DNA of 64,000 nucleotides from Pieris napi (GCF_905475465.1 NC_062238.1:6800501-6864500); one strand, 5' to 3'. Numbered from the stretch's first letter, positions 1 to 12,770 are shown. The notes: generated from the sequence alone by a model not told the origin. Translations and numbers: made by a program.

Positions 1-1199
1 AAAATTCACTATCACGTGTCACGTGTATTTTTTTTATTGGAATATTGTTTTATCTAGTTTTCGTGCATTATAAATCCATTAGTACGCCTTTAGATTTCAA
101 TTTATAACTAGGTAGATTAATGTTTGGTTTTATACTATTGTATTACGAACCGAACTACATGAATCTAAATATTAAATACATATATAAGACTAAAATAGCT
201 ATCGAATGCTTTGTCCTTTTCATTCTTGTGTTACTTTTCGTATAAATAAGGGAAATTAAACATTCTTAACTAACTGAAGTTGTATGTGTTTTAAATAAGA
301 AATAATTTGGCTTAGTTTTAGTGCTTGGATTCTAAAATTATTCTTACTTTTTTAACAATAGATAAGAAAATATTGATTATTTAAATATTCTATGATTCAT
401 TTTAAGTAATATGTTTTATCCTAGAAGTTATATTGAACTTTTTGTTCTGTGATACTTAGCAAAATTTCTCCCAAACGGCTTTATAATAACACGTAGTTTT
501 TTTCTTCTAATGACGGTTACCATGGTAACGAGCTTGGTACAGTCTTACGTATTATAATAAGGACGACGACATACATTAAACGTATTGCTTATAAAGATGT
601 CATTTGAAAAATCGACGTTTATCTATGGAAAATGTAAATATAAACTAATTTTACGTTTTAATAATTATCATTAAGTTTGCAAAAAAGTTGCCCTATTGTT
701 GGTACTACATTAAAATGTAATTATTATCTATGAATGAAACCAGGTCGTGACTATGTATTCATTAAGTAAATGTTGTTTTGTAACTTGTGAGTTTTATTTA
801 CAAACCTTATTACCTCCTCCCACCTTACCGTAAAATACTTTTTTGCCGCGCGAACCTCCTTAGACTTAGCTTTATTCTTTATTTATTCGCAATTAAATAA
901 AATCATTATTTATCTATTCTGTGCCTGTTTTTAAAAAAATGCAATTCAATTTATATTACAAATTATATTATTTTGCCTATAAAAATAATTTTTTGTACAT
1001 TTGTTTATAGATGTGATTTAAAAATTAAAATCTAGTGCCGATAAAATTTTATGAATTTCCTAAACTGGGAGAAATACTTATGGCAATTAGAGAATAAAAA
1101 TTATAAAATTAGTATAAATTTAAAGACATCTAGTTTTATATTACTATATGATTTAATTATTTACTTATTCGAATTAATGTATAATTTGTCAAATCGATA
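1..1199. other. gene-free AT-rich stretch
   Basis: No coding region or clear mobile element is visible. Two adjacent E-box-like CACGTG hexamers (about 13-26) are the only notable short motifs and may be chance. Confidence 0.4.
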
Positions 1200-1749
1200 T
1201 CTATATATATAAAAGAAAGTCGTGTTTGTTACAACACTTATAACTCGAGAACGGCTGGACCGATGTTAGTTATATCTTTTTAGTGGATTCTTCTCAGCTC
1301 CGAATAGCAGAATAAGTACTAAAATATCGGATAAGTTATCGAATAACAATAAACGAGTAAATTAATTTTACGAATGCAAACAGCATGTGGTGCCATCCGT
1401 TGACAAAACTACGCAACATTTTTACGTCGAATTCGTCTCAGTTCAAGAAATTTCGATCTTGAGGTGAATGAGAAGATGCATGGTTTGATCTTGATCGAAG
1501 TTACCTCATCAAAAAATGTTGTATATCAGAAAGTGCTTTGACATGCAGTAACGCAATATTGGCGCTCGAGAGAAGAGGCCTAATGTGTAAAACTGCCATT
1601 CTTCTTTCGCAATGGCACGCAATAAAACATTTCTATATTTGCAAAAAGAATTTGTATTAATGTTAACCTTAATGAAATCCTAAGTCTAACTAAAGTTAAC
1701 ACGATATTATTAGACTGTAAGGTGGAACAAAGTGCGCCGGGTCTGCTAG
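1200..1749 (+). mobile_element. non-autonomous Helitron
   Basis: The element starts with TC followed by an AT-alternating run and ends in CTAG. It lies between a host A (1199) and a host T (1750), as expected for Helitron insertion into AT. Near the 5' end is the phrase CGAGAACGGCTGGACCGAT, which recurs with small changes in the other Helitrons here (52460, 45179, 39130). There is no Rep/helicase reading frame, so it depends on a partner in trans. The 3' end GGGTCTGCTAGT matches the family ends at 23716 and 55539. Confidence 0.75.
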
Positions 1750-3184
1750 TATGTATATAGAAACAGGATCTAGCGCTTAGCTTTTGCGTAAGAGAGCTTG
1801 TTTAGTAGGTCGTCGCATTATATGGGCTTTTGAAGCTGGGGCAAGTGTAATAAATACTATCTTTGCACGCATGGTGTATTTGTAATGACTTCTAAACAAT
1901 ACAATGAACATTTAAACATTAATCTAGAATAAATATTAAGAATATGTGCACGATATTTGATACGAATGGAATTGCGCTAATCCATTCGAACGCTCGTAAT
2001 AGACAATATAAGGTGTATACATAATTACTGAAGGTACCTGCGTGTTATCTTAAATGTCACACTGGCCTTTATACAATGTCTTTGCGGCAGAAAACCAAGT
2101 AGATATTATTGCAAAAGCTTGCAGTTAATGCATTGAATGTGGTGCTTATTAATTATTAATACAAAATTAGCCATAATTTGCATGATGTGTCGTATACTTT
2201 AAAATTTTGAAGTGAAAAATATTAGAATTCCGGTAGGTATATGTGCATCTACTTATAAGAACATTATATTAAAATATAGTATCTTGTATGATCTGTTGGT
2301 TTCAGTTACGAGTAAATAAAAAAAAAATTTGAGAAAGTAATTTCTTTTAAAACCTCATTTTAATAAAGACTTTGGTTAGTGAATTCAATCAGTTATAAAA
2401 TGGTAAATCGATACAGTCAATACAAAGACAATAAACCAACTTAAAGTAAAACATGTTGTTTTTACAACATAATCACAAATAAAAAAAGCAGAATACATGT
2501 CTTCTACACGAAATTAAAAATAATAATATGAAAATGATACCGCAATCGCGTTTCTATATTATTCGCCATCTCCGCGATATAACCCAAGATTCATGATTTA
2601 CATTCGAACATGCCAACTACTCGGAAATTAAATTTATATAGATTAACTTAAGACTATTATGTCTATCAAACAATAGTGCTCAAGCGGTTTGCCAAAAGCA
2701 GTTATCTGAGGGATTGTGCCAGTGCATCCAAACGTTAACAACTGTTGCTCCTGGCTCGCATCCAGAGCAAGATATTTTCATTCAATTATATATGTGATAG
2801 AAATAAAACTCACGCTTGAAGCCCCGCGAATGGGTTTTGGCTCGATCTATGGTCACTGTTGCTTCATGAAATATTTACGTGTTATGTACACTTGGGGTGA
2901 ATTGTGTTTACTTTAAAGTCGTAGCTTGTATTACATTTCTGTTATACGAGTATTTATTCCACAGACCAAACATTCTGCGGAGTAAGAAATTGTAATTTTA
3001 ATATCTACACTATTGTTTCTTGCCCAGATCTATTAAGCCGTAACCGAACAAATGGTTTTTACTGCTGCAATTTTTGTCTGTTATAAAAACATTTTGAACA
3101 TGATAAATAAACTATAATCTCGCATTCTTGCTGACTACTAAAAATCAGTCGAAATGCCATGTAAATAAGTATATATTGTATATT
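1750..3184. other. gene-free stretch
   Basis: Low-complexity AT-rich DNA. Short open frames occur (for example near 2716-2916) but they have no recognisable domain, codon signal or splice context. Confidence 0.35.
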
Positions 3185-3375
3185 TAAAAGTGGTGCTACA
3201 ACCTCCAAGTTTTGTCCTCGAGTGTTCAGATGTTGCGTTTTTTTTTCTTAGTAGACAGTAGGTTTAGCCTTCTGGTCCTGACTCACGCCGTCGATTTTTA
3301 GGTCTAAAACATGCCTGTTTCCTTACGATGTTTGCCGTACGAGCGTTAATTGTATACATAGAAAGAAAAGTCAAT
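3185..3375 (-). mobile_element. decayed tRNA-derived SINE (family A)
   Basis: On the minus strand this matches the body and tail of the SINE family seen complete at 51714-52000. Shared blocks are the tail 'gtggtgctacaacct', the 'cgccgtcgatttttaggtctaaaacatg' region (compare 13455-13490) and the 'acatagaaagaaaagtc' block. The tRNA-like head is missing or too diverged to see. Confidence 0.55.
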
Positions 3376-4634
3376 TGTTTCACCGTGACTCGAATAGACG
3401 ATATCAGAGTTAAAAGACGCCTGTTCAATACTGCTCCGTTATTAAATACATATATATACTAATAAATACATTTATTCAAATTTTTAAGGATAACAATTAA
3501 TCACTACTCCCTTGAACGTTAGTGATTTTATAATCTAATAATTGAAAAAAGGCCTTCTGAAATTCTTGCAAAAGTAAAACATAAGTAAATTTTAATTCAC
3601 ACTGATATTCTGATTTGATTTCGAAGTATCCTATCCACGATAGCAGTGTCGATTGCAGATGTTCTCACAAGTGGGTCAAGGGAGGCTCCGCAAGGTTTCT
3701 GTGAAAAACAAACCAGATTTATCACTCGAGAAATGAACTAGAGAAATAGAAGACATTATTTGTTGCTTGTTATTTTCTTGTTTTACAGAGATTTGTGTGT
3801 TGTGGTTGGGTTCTGATATCGCTGTATTTGATACGGTTGAAGATAAAGGATTATTAATTTTGACCTTCAATTTCTTTTACTTGAAAACGTTATATGTTCT
3901 ACTTATTTTTCTACGGTTTTATTATGATTATGAATGAGTTTGAATTCGTGGGCATAAAGAGTCACCAGCAATTCAAAGTCCGTGCCTTAGATGACAACTT
4001 ACAAGGTATAAGACGGGCTTTCTGAGTTCAGTTATCATAGATTCTTTATATTATAAGGAAACCTAGAATACAGAGTAGGTAACGCTTCGCCAAATAATAT
4101 TACCATAAAATAAAATTCTCGTGAAAAGGTTTATCTAAGGACATTAATTAACAAAAACCAGCGAGCGAAGAGATTAAAAACATTCACACACATTCAGAAG
4201 GAAATTGCGCTTTTTATAAAAATTGTGGAGGTGAGCGCTTTAATTTCAGCCGCGTCAGGTTGGCTTAGGTGGAGTCATTAGCATTGTATAATATGAAACG
4301 TATAAATCGAGGTCAGATTAATTCTTTTAAAAGTACGGATCAGTTTCGTATAATATTAAACCCTGAAGGGTTAATTTAAATATTAAATCCACGTGCAAGT
4401 GAATATTAGATAAAAATAATACAAGGAAATAAATTTTATTAATTTCTGAACGTATTATTATTAATAGAATATAGAAATGTACTGTATAAAAGCAGTCTAA
4501 CTCTAAGCAAAGAGCGTTAGGATTAAGGACCTATCCGGTCGCCAAACTCCATAACATTATTTCTTTCCATTTTTCGTCATCGTTTCCTGAAGTAGGGCGA
4601 ATGGAAAAAATATATGGTTTAGGAATATCTAAAT
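3376..4634. other. gene-free stretch
   Basis: AT-rich DNA with no supported gene. The small open frame on the minus strand near 3676-3870 has no recognised motif. Confidence 0.35.
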
Positions 4635-4815
4635 CTTACTATAGAATTTTCTTTATAGAACAGGGGTTAAACAGGCAGGAGCTTATTCGATGCCCATGGA
4701 CACTCTCAATGCCAAACTTGCGGGTGCGATGCCGGCCATTTAAGAATTGGTACGCTCTTCTAATGAAGAGTCCTAAGTCTAGTTTGTTTGATTCAGTGGG
4801 TAGAATAATTTTATA
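4635..4815 (-). mobile_element. LINE 3' end fragment
   Basis: Read on the minus strand, this carries the typical tail of a common lepidopteran LINE: a short coding remnant with R-A-Y-Q-F-L-N-G-R, the phrase 'gagtgtccatgggc', then 'ctcctgcctgtttaacccc'. The same arrangement is on the plus strand at 15630-15830 and on the minus strand at 35985-36075 and 43455-43700. It is 5'-truncated and decayed. Confidence 0.6.
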
Positions 4816-6049
4816 TAAAGTATATATTGTAGACAAAAACAAGAGTTAACCTTGTATGTCACCCCAAATTCCAAGAAACTAACTAAGCAGTACGAACTCA
4901 ATCCCTCTAGTACGCCGAGTTCTGAAGAATAAACTAGCAAAGTTAGACACAATTAAGACTGTAATTACACACCAGTCTCCAGCTTATATTACTCAGTGCT
5001 TTAGTATTAACTTACAATTTAATCCTTAATGTTTTCATACTAGTTGTCTGCGACATTTTATAATGATAAATTGCAATAGCTTTAGTAGCGACTCATGGCC
5101 TGTAGGATAAGGTCTTCGTGGCGGCATGGAAAAATACAACTAATTAATTGTATATTGGGCACACTTTGTATGTGTATGTAACGCTTTGTGTTGCTAATAA
5201 GCTAGAAATACTTATTTTCGACCCACATTTTAAGTTCACGGAAAGTAAGAAAGATATATTTCTTACTACCTATTTTATTTTTTATTTTTTTAATTTCATA
5301 CTTATATTGAAAGAGCTTTTACTTTGTTATCTAAAGTACGAGTTACAAACATAAAGTATTAAACTATAAAATGCTGCATAGAATTAGGAATGTGTTACGA
5401 GCTAATTGCAGTGTAAAAAGAACTTATTACTCACTCGGAGTAATTGTAAAACGAGTAAGTGATGTAGTCGCACAAAATCTTCTACATATAAGTAAAGATT
5501 TTCCATCTTAGAAATCGATCCATAACTACCCTTACTACTAACATTAATCTAGTAAAAGATAAAGTCAATTTAAACTTGACAATTCATAACGCTACCAAGC
5601 GATTACACTATTTTTCCTATGACGTTAAAACAACAGAGTCCTATATTCCAGAAGTTACATGTTTGAAGGCACCTGAACGGCTGAGGATCCCGGAGGATTG
5701 TCCTGCATCCGACACGCACGCGCACCAGCTTGCTACGCCCATAGAGCCTTACATCTACTATAGCATCGACCAATATCTGTGCACCATTATCCTTGTTGCT
5801 AGAACATGCAAAACATGCATAGTAACAAATTTGTCTCATTGCTACAATTTATTTCGATTAAATAGATTTACGTTTAATTCTTTGAGTTATAACCGTTGAT
5901 ATTTCAATCGAAACATTAGTCGGTTGCTTAGTAATGTTAGATTACCGCATTGGCATCGTTTATAGATTCAAGGCTGAAAATGCTTATTATTTTAATGATT
6001 TTATTTTTATAAGGTTCCCGTCTTTTAAAGTACGCAAACATCACACCAT
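4816..6049. other. gene-free stretch
   Basis: AT-rich DNA. Two overlapping opposite frames at 5576-5899 lack any domain and are most likely chance. Confidence 0.35.
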
Positions 6050-6342
6050 AGTCAACTGTATGGGTTGTAGGAATCGCTTCGAGGCTGCGCAGAGTGTGTC
6101 CCGGCGGGGGGCGGGCGGGCGGCGTAGGGCGGGGTTGGTAAGCTCGATTCATGTTTACGGTCTCGTCCGTCAGCTGTTCACGGCATGAATGTGCCGCTTG
6201 CGCCGCGCGCATCGATTGATTGATACCAAAACACGTGCCGGCTGAAACTCCGGCAGTCCTGTCGCGTCCCCCGGCCGGCACGCGCGTCAAAGCCTTAAAT
6301 GGATTGCCCGAGGTGACCGCTGCATCGCCTACACTGACCACC
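6050..6342 (+). promoter_or_regulatory. CpG-rich island, putative promoter and first exon
   Basis: This is the only markedly GC- and CpG-rich stretch of the window. It contains a G-run cluster (6106-6129) and an E-box CACGTG (about 6233). It ends at a consensus splice donor, CACC|GTAAGTAA, with the GT at 6343-6344. Reading frames inside are short and closed by stops, so an exon here would be mainly 5' untranslated. The pattern fits a promoter plus first non-coding exon of a plus-strand gene whose next exon lies beyond what can be recognised. The alternative is an isolated GC-rich repeat. No transcript evidence is available. Confidence 0.4.
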
Positions 6343-6344
6343 GT

Positions 6345-7769
6345 AAGTAAAATTAATAAACGATTGGTATGCGGCTGCGCGATGCATTGTTTACAATCGA
6401 AATTCAAAACATCGATCCTTTGAATATTCACAAATTCAGTTTACGTAATCGCAGAACGCTTAGATTGTTATTGGTAGGTTTGGTCCGTGTCGCTGTCGCA
6501 CGCACACAATAGTCTCGAATTTAAAAAGAGCTATCTACTATTCTATAATCAAGGATATTATTAAAACATATCGTGGATATGTAACGATGAGTGAAAGGAT
6601 TAAAGTGAATAGGTCAATATGTTAATATCATTATAATAATAGCATATTTATGTCCGAATAATGCAGATAGGGAATTGTCCCTTTATGAATAATCCGTCAA
6701 AAGAAAGCTAATAAAACCTTAAATTTCTCTTCAAAGCTTTTGCTTAACATAAATAGACTTCCTCCTTTAATAAAATGTCGTTAAGAACATATAAGCTTGA
6801 TCGATAACATATAAACTTCTGTTTAGCCTACTGGGTACATAATTATTATAGTATAATAATTTTAATTAAACAAAAGGAACAGCAGCATTTAATAAACAAC
6901 AACGGTATTACAACAACACAATTTAATGTTTTTTAAAAACGCTGTTACTTTAGTGGTAATCCTTTTAATTTTAATTATACCAAGTTTTATTTTAAGGTGT
7001 TTAGTTTTTTAGTATAAATTTAGTATTTCGACAATGTTTTACTACATAAATGCACTATTATCCCGTATAATGTGTTTTAGTATTTTTACGTTTGTTTTAT
7101 TATTCAAAGTGCTTCAAAATGTTACGTCCTAGTGACTCGCCATGGCTTTGCATGGTTAAAAGAGTTTACGAGTAATCTATTCTAAAAAGATAAATGCTAT
7201 CGCGGTCTTTTTGTAGATAAGAGGATTATCTCACCACTGTTTTATTTCTCAAAGGGATTAAAACGATTACGATAGGCCACTTGTTTTTTTTTTATTTGGA
7301 TTTAAAAATTGTCTAAACCTTCCTTAAATCACTCTATTGGTACAGTAGTTTTGTTCTTGTTAAAAAACAGATAAACCCAGGATGTATTGCGATTAAATTT
7401 TGAAGTCGTCAACGAATTTCCCATTAAACGCTGTAAACAGCCCAGCGGTTTTATCGCAAAACGTATCGATGACACGATAAGCTCTACGTATTTGCTAATT
7501 GAATTTTAATTGACCGCCACAACTACATATTATACGGTTGTAATTATTAACCCTATTTAAACCATATAATTTGTTATTTGAACTAGCGGTTAGATCAATA
7601 ATGTCGGCGTTAGTTTGCGTTGAAGCGAATCAATTCACATTGGTTCCGACCTGTATATCATGTGACATAAGATAAATTTTTTTTAAATTCTTGATAGTAG
7701 TGTTTGAATCATATGTATGATTATAGTATGGAAGAATCTTAGGTACTATAAAAATACAGTTACAACATC
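6345..7769. other. gene-free stretch, possible intron
   Basis: AT-rich DNA with no repeats or frames that I recognise. If the exon proposed at 6342 is real, this is its first intron. Confidence 0.35.
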
Positions 7770-8400
7770 TTAAGGCTTTAGATTTTCCTTTGCCTTGATG
7801 TTTTCCTTCGCCGTACGTACGTAAATGCGCACATAGAACGTCCATTGGTGCATAGCTGAGGTCAATACCGTCTTCACCATAAGGGCACCCGGGGCCCGTG
7901 CCCACGGCCCCCATTCTGAGGGGGCCCCGAAGGACCGACAATTTCTCTCCCACATTTATTCCCAAAACATTTTTGTCGGGCACATAACACTTTTTTCACA
8001 AATCAGTAATCAAAAAAGTTATCAGAAGGTATTTACAAGGCATATACTACGCCATTATATCGATAACTGCGCCTATTACTACTGTACTAATTAATAAGGA
8101 TTTAATAGAAGACTCAACAGAAATCTCGAAAGAAACCGTTATTGTAATCGTAACCAAAAAACCAGCAGCATTCTAATATCATTAACGACATAATATATCC
8201 GACTGTATTTGATGACCTAAATGGTCATACTTAGTAAATTTTTTTTATCATAATTAGCTTTTTTTACTTTCCAAAAGGGCCCCAAATTCTTGTGTGCCCA
8301 ATGGCCCCAGCCTACTTTAAGACGGCCTTGGCTGAGGTTCGAACCTACGACTACAGGGATGAGAGTCGCATGCTGAAGTCACTAGGTCAGCACTGCAGTA
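7770..8400 (-). mobile_element. tRNA-derived SINE (family A) split by a hAT-like insertion
   Basis: The minus strand reads a tRNA-like head with A box (CTGACCTAGTGAC) and B box (GGTTCGAACCT), then the family body 'gcaccaatggac...tgtgcgcattta...gaaggaaaacatc'. The element is interrupted between 7862 and 8331 by another transposon. The two SINE halves rejoin cleanly once that insertion and one copy of the 8-bp duplication are removed. Confidence 0.75.
7863..8330 (-). mobile_element. hAT-like MITE nested in a SINE
   Basis: The element is bounded by a perfect 8-bp target duplication GCTGAGGT (7855-7862 and 8331-8338), the length typical of the hAT superfamily. Its ends are imperfect inverted repeats, CAATACCGTCTT at the left and CAAGGCCGTCTT read inward from the right. 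A related copy in opposite orientation lies at 33167-33544, sharing the 'ggggccctt' block and the 'gataatggcgtagtatatgcc'-like centre. It has no transposase gene. The long minus-strand frame crossing it is not a protein gene. Confidence 0.7.
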
Positions 8401-9019
8401 AAATTTTTTGTTAACGCAAGAAAATTAAACTGATTTTGTATAGATTTTAGTTGTAGCTTATCCTTCTTGTATCAATGCTTCACAAATAGTTAAATGTGAA
8501 AATATTTAGATTTCGCGTATTAAATTTTGAACAGTTCCACTTGAAAAGTTTGTCGTATTCGGTGGAATCCTTCACTGCTTTTGACATTTCGATGCGAATA
8601 ACTTTCCCGTAGCATTTTACGAAATAATTTGTGCATTACAGCCAGTTGTAAATCAAGGGAAACGCTGAAATCCCATATTTGTGGTATGTTTTATAAACAA
8701 TTATTTATTTATATCTCCGACTTTGTGTTTAACTAAAAATGCAGGTGCAATGTGCTGTATTCACGGAAACCGAAACATACCAATATTCACAATGAAATAT
8801 GTCACATATTTTACTGAGGAAAGTATGATGAAAGCGAATATCAGTTCAGTAGTTCAAGAATGGATGGTGGAAGGTACCACAAACACAAAGTAGGCGTACA
8901 ACCCTTGGTCCCTTGGACTTGGTTTTTACAGGATTTCCATCACATTTCCATCACCACATACAAAATAGAAGGTGGTAAACCTTCGGTAAGGGTTGGAATA
9001 ATTATCAATAAATTTAAAT
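8401..9019. other. gene-free stretch
   Basis: No supported gene. Open frames at 8681-8893 and 8860-9231 have no family features, and the second runs into the repeat beginning at 9020. Confidence 0.35.
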
Positions 9020-9434
9020 ATTTTGAAGTGAAACTTCTTTATCGGCGTTTGAAAAAAAATTACCATCACATTTTTGGTTACGCCGTACGCGTCACATTAT
9101 TCCGTTACGCGCATCTTTTTTTCTCCCTACCACGGTTGATTCGAAGAGATTCGAATCCATTAATAACAAAAATATATAATAACGATAACAATGATACTAA
9201 TAATTCTATTACAATTAATGAAATTCTGTAATAATCTTAGTAGTAATAAGGTAAAATAAAATAATTGTATTATTTGCATTCATGTCTATGATAATAAAAG
9301 CCTTTTGTTAAAATTGATCTAATTTAACTTTATTTAACCAATTTCTGTAAAGTTGCATATAGTAGATCATTTTTCGAAAAATGGTCATAAAGAAGTTTCA
9401 CTTCTTACGTGTGTACACTAGTACACGCAAACAT
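9020..9434 (+). mobile_element. GAAGT-family non-autonomous element, copy 1
   Basis: The left end is TTTTGAAGTGAAACTTCTTT. Near the right end is its inverse, AAAGAAGTTTCACTTC (9389-9404), followed by a short palindromic block GTGTACACTAGTACACGC. The body from about 9130 to 9380 is nearly identical to copy 2 at 19850-20080. The superfamily is unresolved and there is no transposase. Related copies with the variant end GAAGTTATACTTC lie at 10548 and 34597. Confidence 0.65.
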
Positions 9435-10546
9435 TTATTTTTATTATTTTTAGGTATATCTTTTGAAATTAATATTCTAAAATAAAAGCTCTTTTGAACC
9501 CTACCAAGAATATTTTGTTGCTTTGAATATTTTCTGTATTTACGACAAAATGAGCTATTTTAAGTAAACCCAGAGAACCTATTGAGGTCTTCAGAACAAT
9601 ATGCATTGTCTTGGTTCTTGGTATTATTTAACACAGTTATTCTTAGCTATTTTCCAGTTTGGAATATTCAGAATTCAGCAAATTTTCATCGCAAATTTTC
9701 CAAAGGTAACGGAGTCGGGTTTTACATTTGAAATACATGATAGATCTCTCTTGCAATCGCCTTAGTGTTCGGTTAAGAACCTAGCCGGGGATAGCTGCAT
9801 GAATAGAAATGGAACGAAATATTATTATTTAATTCACTCGTAAGCAAAAAAAGTATAATCGTTTCTTTACACGTTTTATTAATAGAATTTATGGAATACA
9901 TCTTTTATGATATGCGTTTAAATGTCACAATTTTACAACCACTTATGACTAAAAATACGTCACGGTATCTCGTGTGCTTTACGGAAAGCATAGTCACGGG
10001 TAAACTGTCTCCGTGACTGACCCGCTGACTATTGTAATATGTGTTAAATAAATATGTATTATTTCGTTAACGTGTCTTTTTTGTTATACTAATTTATATA
10101 CTTACCGAACTTCAACTATAAATATTAACAATTTTATATTTTAAATCCATTAGTTTAATAGATAATACGTTTCTTATAAATAATCTAAATAAACAAGCAC
10201 ACAAATTATACAAACAATATAATAAGCATAATATAGGTTCTAGGTTGACCATCTTGCATTTTACACGACAATTATGGCTCCAAAGGGGATGGTTATTACA
10301 GAGGCAATCTGGAGCTCAAAGACATAATATCCGATGGTCGAACCGACCAGAGAAGCCTTTTTAATTCCTTTGTGAAATGCCTCAATATTTTTTGTTCTTT
10401 TACAAGGTCCGTTAATTTGAGAGTACGTTATCGACTGAGATAACTTAAAAAGAAATTACTTTAGGATTTTTAAAGTTCCAGTATTTTTATATAGTTTTAA
10501 TCTATGTAAAGGATAGGTAATGTAGGAACTGGAAGAGTGATTGTTA
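9435..10546. other. gene-free stretch
   Basis: AT-rich DNA with no recognised element or gene. Confidence 0.35.
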
Positions 10547-10867
10547 TTTTTGAAGTTATACTTCTTTAGGCGCATTATGAAATATGAAGTTGCCCACGGA
10601 AGATGCTACGGCATTGGACATAATTTAAAAACAACATTCGAATAATAATATGTAGAATAATTTATGTTACACTTAATGTAAGAGAATAATAATAAATATT
10701 TATTTATTTAATTGTTCAAATGTAAACTGAACTATATTGACTCCTTTTCCAGTCTTTGATTATTTAATTGTAATTAATTATTTGCATGCAATCAAAAACT
10801 ATTTTTAATAATGCCAAAGAAGTATAACATCTTACGCGCGTTCATAACTACAGGCACCCTTTTTTTA
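10547..10867 (+). mobile_element. GAAGT-family element, variant B, copy 1
   Basis: It starts TTTTTGAAGTTATACTTCTT and ends with AAAGAAGTATAACATCTTA followed by 'cgcgcgttcataactacaggcaccc' and a T-run. The same two ends bound the element at 34597-35175. The interior is AT-rich and non-coding. Confidence 0.6.
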
Positions 10868-11256
10868 AATCATGTTTCAAATGAAATGACGGTAATGTAG
10901 TCGGTTCTTTAGATATGTCAACTAGCCCAGCGGCTTAACCACGTTCTAGTGTAACGTGATGTTATAATTTATTTTCTTTTCATACAAATAAAAGATCTTA
11001 AATGGAAATAATTTTTCCCGTTCTTGAAATGTTTTTCTTTGCTCCGTTCCTATTGATCGTAGCGTGTTTAATATACATATAGTTTAGTGGTTTCGAAACC
11101 AAATCTTTTCTAATTAAATCAAAAAGATAGAAGATCTATAGAGTGGTTGCTACAGTGTAGCGCTTTCGACTGCACTGTGGCCAGCTACCGTTTTACTACT
11201 GTGCAGCAAACTCAGCAACAAACTCTTAGAATACAAAAGAGAGATAAATATATATA
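10868..11256. other. gene-free stretch
   Basis: I see nothing identifiable here. Confidence 0.3.
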
Positions 11257-11604
11257 CTAGCAGACCGGCCAAGCGTTGCTGTGGCTAAGGTTTTCTATTC
11301 AAGGGTAGGAGAACACCAGTAATGGGGACCACCATGCTTTTTTGGTGGTAATGCCATTAAATTGTAGCTTATGTGAAACGGTACTTTCAACACAGCGCCT
11401 TCTGTTAGAATTGTGACTGTCAAATAATAAACAAATATTTTGCAATAAAATAATATTGTGGGTATAAATTGCATCTCAATTTATACCCTATCTTTTAAGT
11501 TAGATCAAACTGCACACGGTGTGCAAATTTGATTGAAATTAGTTCAGTAGTTTAAGAGTCCATAGCGGACAAACAACGTGACACGTAATTTATATATATT
11601 AAGA
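11257..11604 (-). mobile_element. non-autonomous Helitron
   Basis: On the minus strand it begins TCTTAATATATATAAATTAC after a host A and ends GGTCTGCTAG before a host T. It is homologous along its length to the plus-strand copy at 23348-23716: shared CACGTTGTTTGTCCGCTATGG, a 'gatggcgctgtgttgaaagt' block and 'agcttatgtgaaac'. A 5'-truncated relative is at 31516. Confidence 0.75.
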
Positions 11605-12460
11605 TACAGATAAAATTAATATTTTACCAGTATTCATTTGTTTTTCGCATATTGGAAAAGGTGCGCAATTTTATTAAAAAATTTTCACTTTTGTAAATCA
11701 ATTGTTACAAGTGTAAAGCTCTCGAAATGCACATTGAATTTGTGCATCGTGCTGCTTCAATATTGGACTAATTTTCGGATCATGTAGCGAATTCAATGAT
11801 TCAGATTGAATTAATTCGAATTAAATGCATTATGTAACCGTATGATGATAATAATTTGCACCGCACAGCCAAACTACTCATTTCTGTTAAACTGGCCGCT
11901 TTAACGGTTTGTCGTAAGAATTTTTGATGAGCTTTTCGTGAGTAAATAAAGTGAATGTTTACAATGCGTGTTCGTTTTATTTGTTTTGTATTTCACTGTA
12001 CTTTATATACATAATAGATGCGAGTTTTTTAAAGGAAGTTTAGCATCGAGGATTGTTAAATTTAAACCTTCTATAAAAGTTTTAAAAAATTAGCTATGCC
12101 GTTGAAGTTATTTTTGCCTTTAGATATTTAGTTCAGCTGTAAAAATATTCGTACTAAATCTTTTAAAAATACTTTAATCAATAGTTTAACATAGCTACTA
12201 CGAATTAAAAAAAAAATAACTCGTTATCGCATTGTTTATTGGAGATTTTCTTTTTTTACTTTGCACAATACTTTTAAATTGACATAACGAAAATTCTCAT
12301 TGACTTTTCACCGTATAAACAGTAAACACGCACATCTTCGCAACATTACATCAGGGCTGTATTCACTTTGATTAGTGCGAGTGCAAGTGATTAGTAATTG
12401 AGGATGATTAGTGCAGGTGTGTAGTGTCCTATTCTTGTTTAGTGGCTCTGTACAACTTAA
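11605..12460. other. gene-free stretch
   Basis: AT-rich, no supported features. Confidence 0.3.
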
Positions 12461-12770
12461 GTTAATTCAGTTGTCGATAGTTGTCAATCAAGTTTGGACG
12501 AACATCGAGAAGCGCGCTTGCAATTGGAAGAAGTACTGAAAGAAGTATTAAACGCGGTGCTATCTGCAACCGAAGAAGTTTTGGAAACTGAACTTGCAAG
12601 ACCAAGAAAAGTATGGGTTCCAAAATGGATTAATAGAAGACCCATTCAAGGCGCAAGCTTTGGTAGCTCTATAAGGAATTGGCTGCTGAAGATACGACGG
12701 AATATTACTTTGCTCTCAGGTTGACCGAAGAGTCCTGCTGCCTGTCCGGTTTTTTGGCAGGCACGCTGCG
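12461..12770 (+). pseudogene. PIF/Harbinger (HARBI1-like) transposase N-terminal remnant
   Basis: The frame open from 12461 to 12724 encodes an acidic Glu/Leu-rich segment and then R-K-V-W-V-P-K-W-I-N-R-R, resembling the W-W-V-R-P-W-I-x-R-R signature in the N-terminal region of Harbinger transposases. After about 12660 the homologous reading continues in another frame as K-E-L-A-A-E-D-T-T-E-Y-Y-F-A-L-R-L-T-E-E, so a frameshift separates the two parts. There is no ATG at the start of the open stretch and no catalytic DDE domain. It is a broken fragment, and I could not define terminal repeats. Confidence 0.55.

Noticed and set aside
5576..5899. 107-codon plus-strand frame and its minus-strand shadow
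   Set aside because: No domain, no plausible splice or promoter context, and an opposite frame is equally open.
5937..6431. 164-codon minus-strand frame over the GC-rich island
   Set aside because: GC-rich sequence lacks stops by composition. No protein family is recognisable, and the splice donor is on the other strand.
7630..7983. 117-codon minus-strand frame
   Set aside because: It runs across the border between a SINE and the nested hAT-like element; the reading is an accident of GC-rich repeat sequence.
8860..9231. 123-codon plus-strand frame resembling the one at 19723-19950
   Set aside because: The shared protein ending comes only from the two GAAGT-family element copies, which are non-coding repeats.
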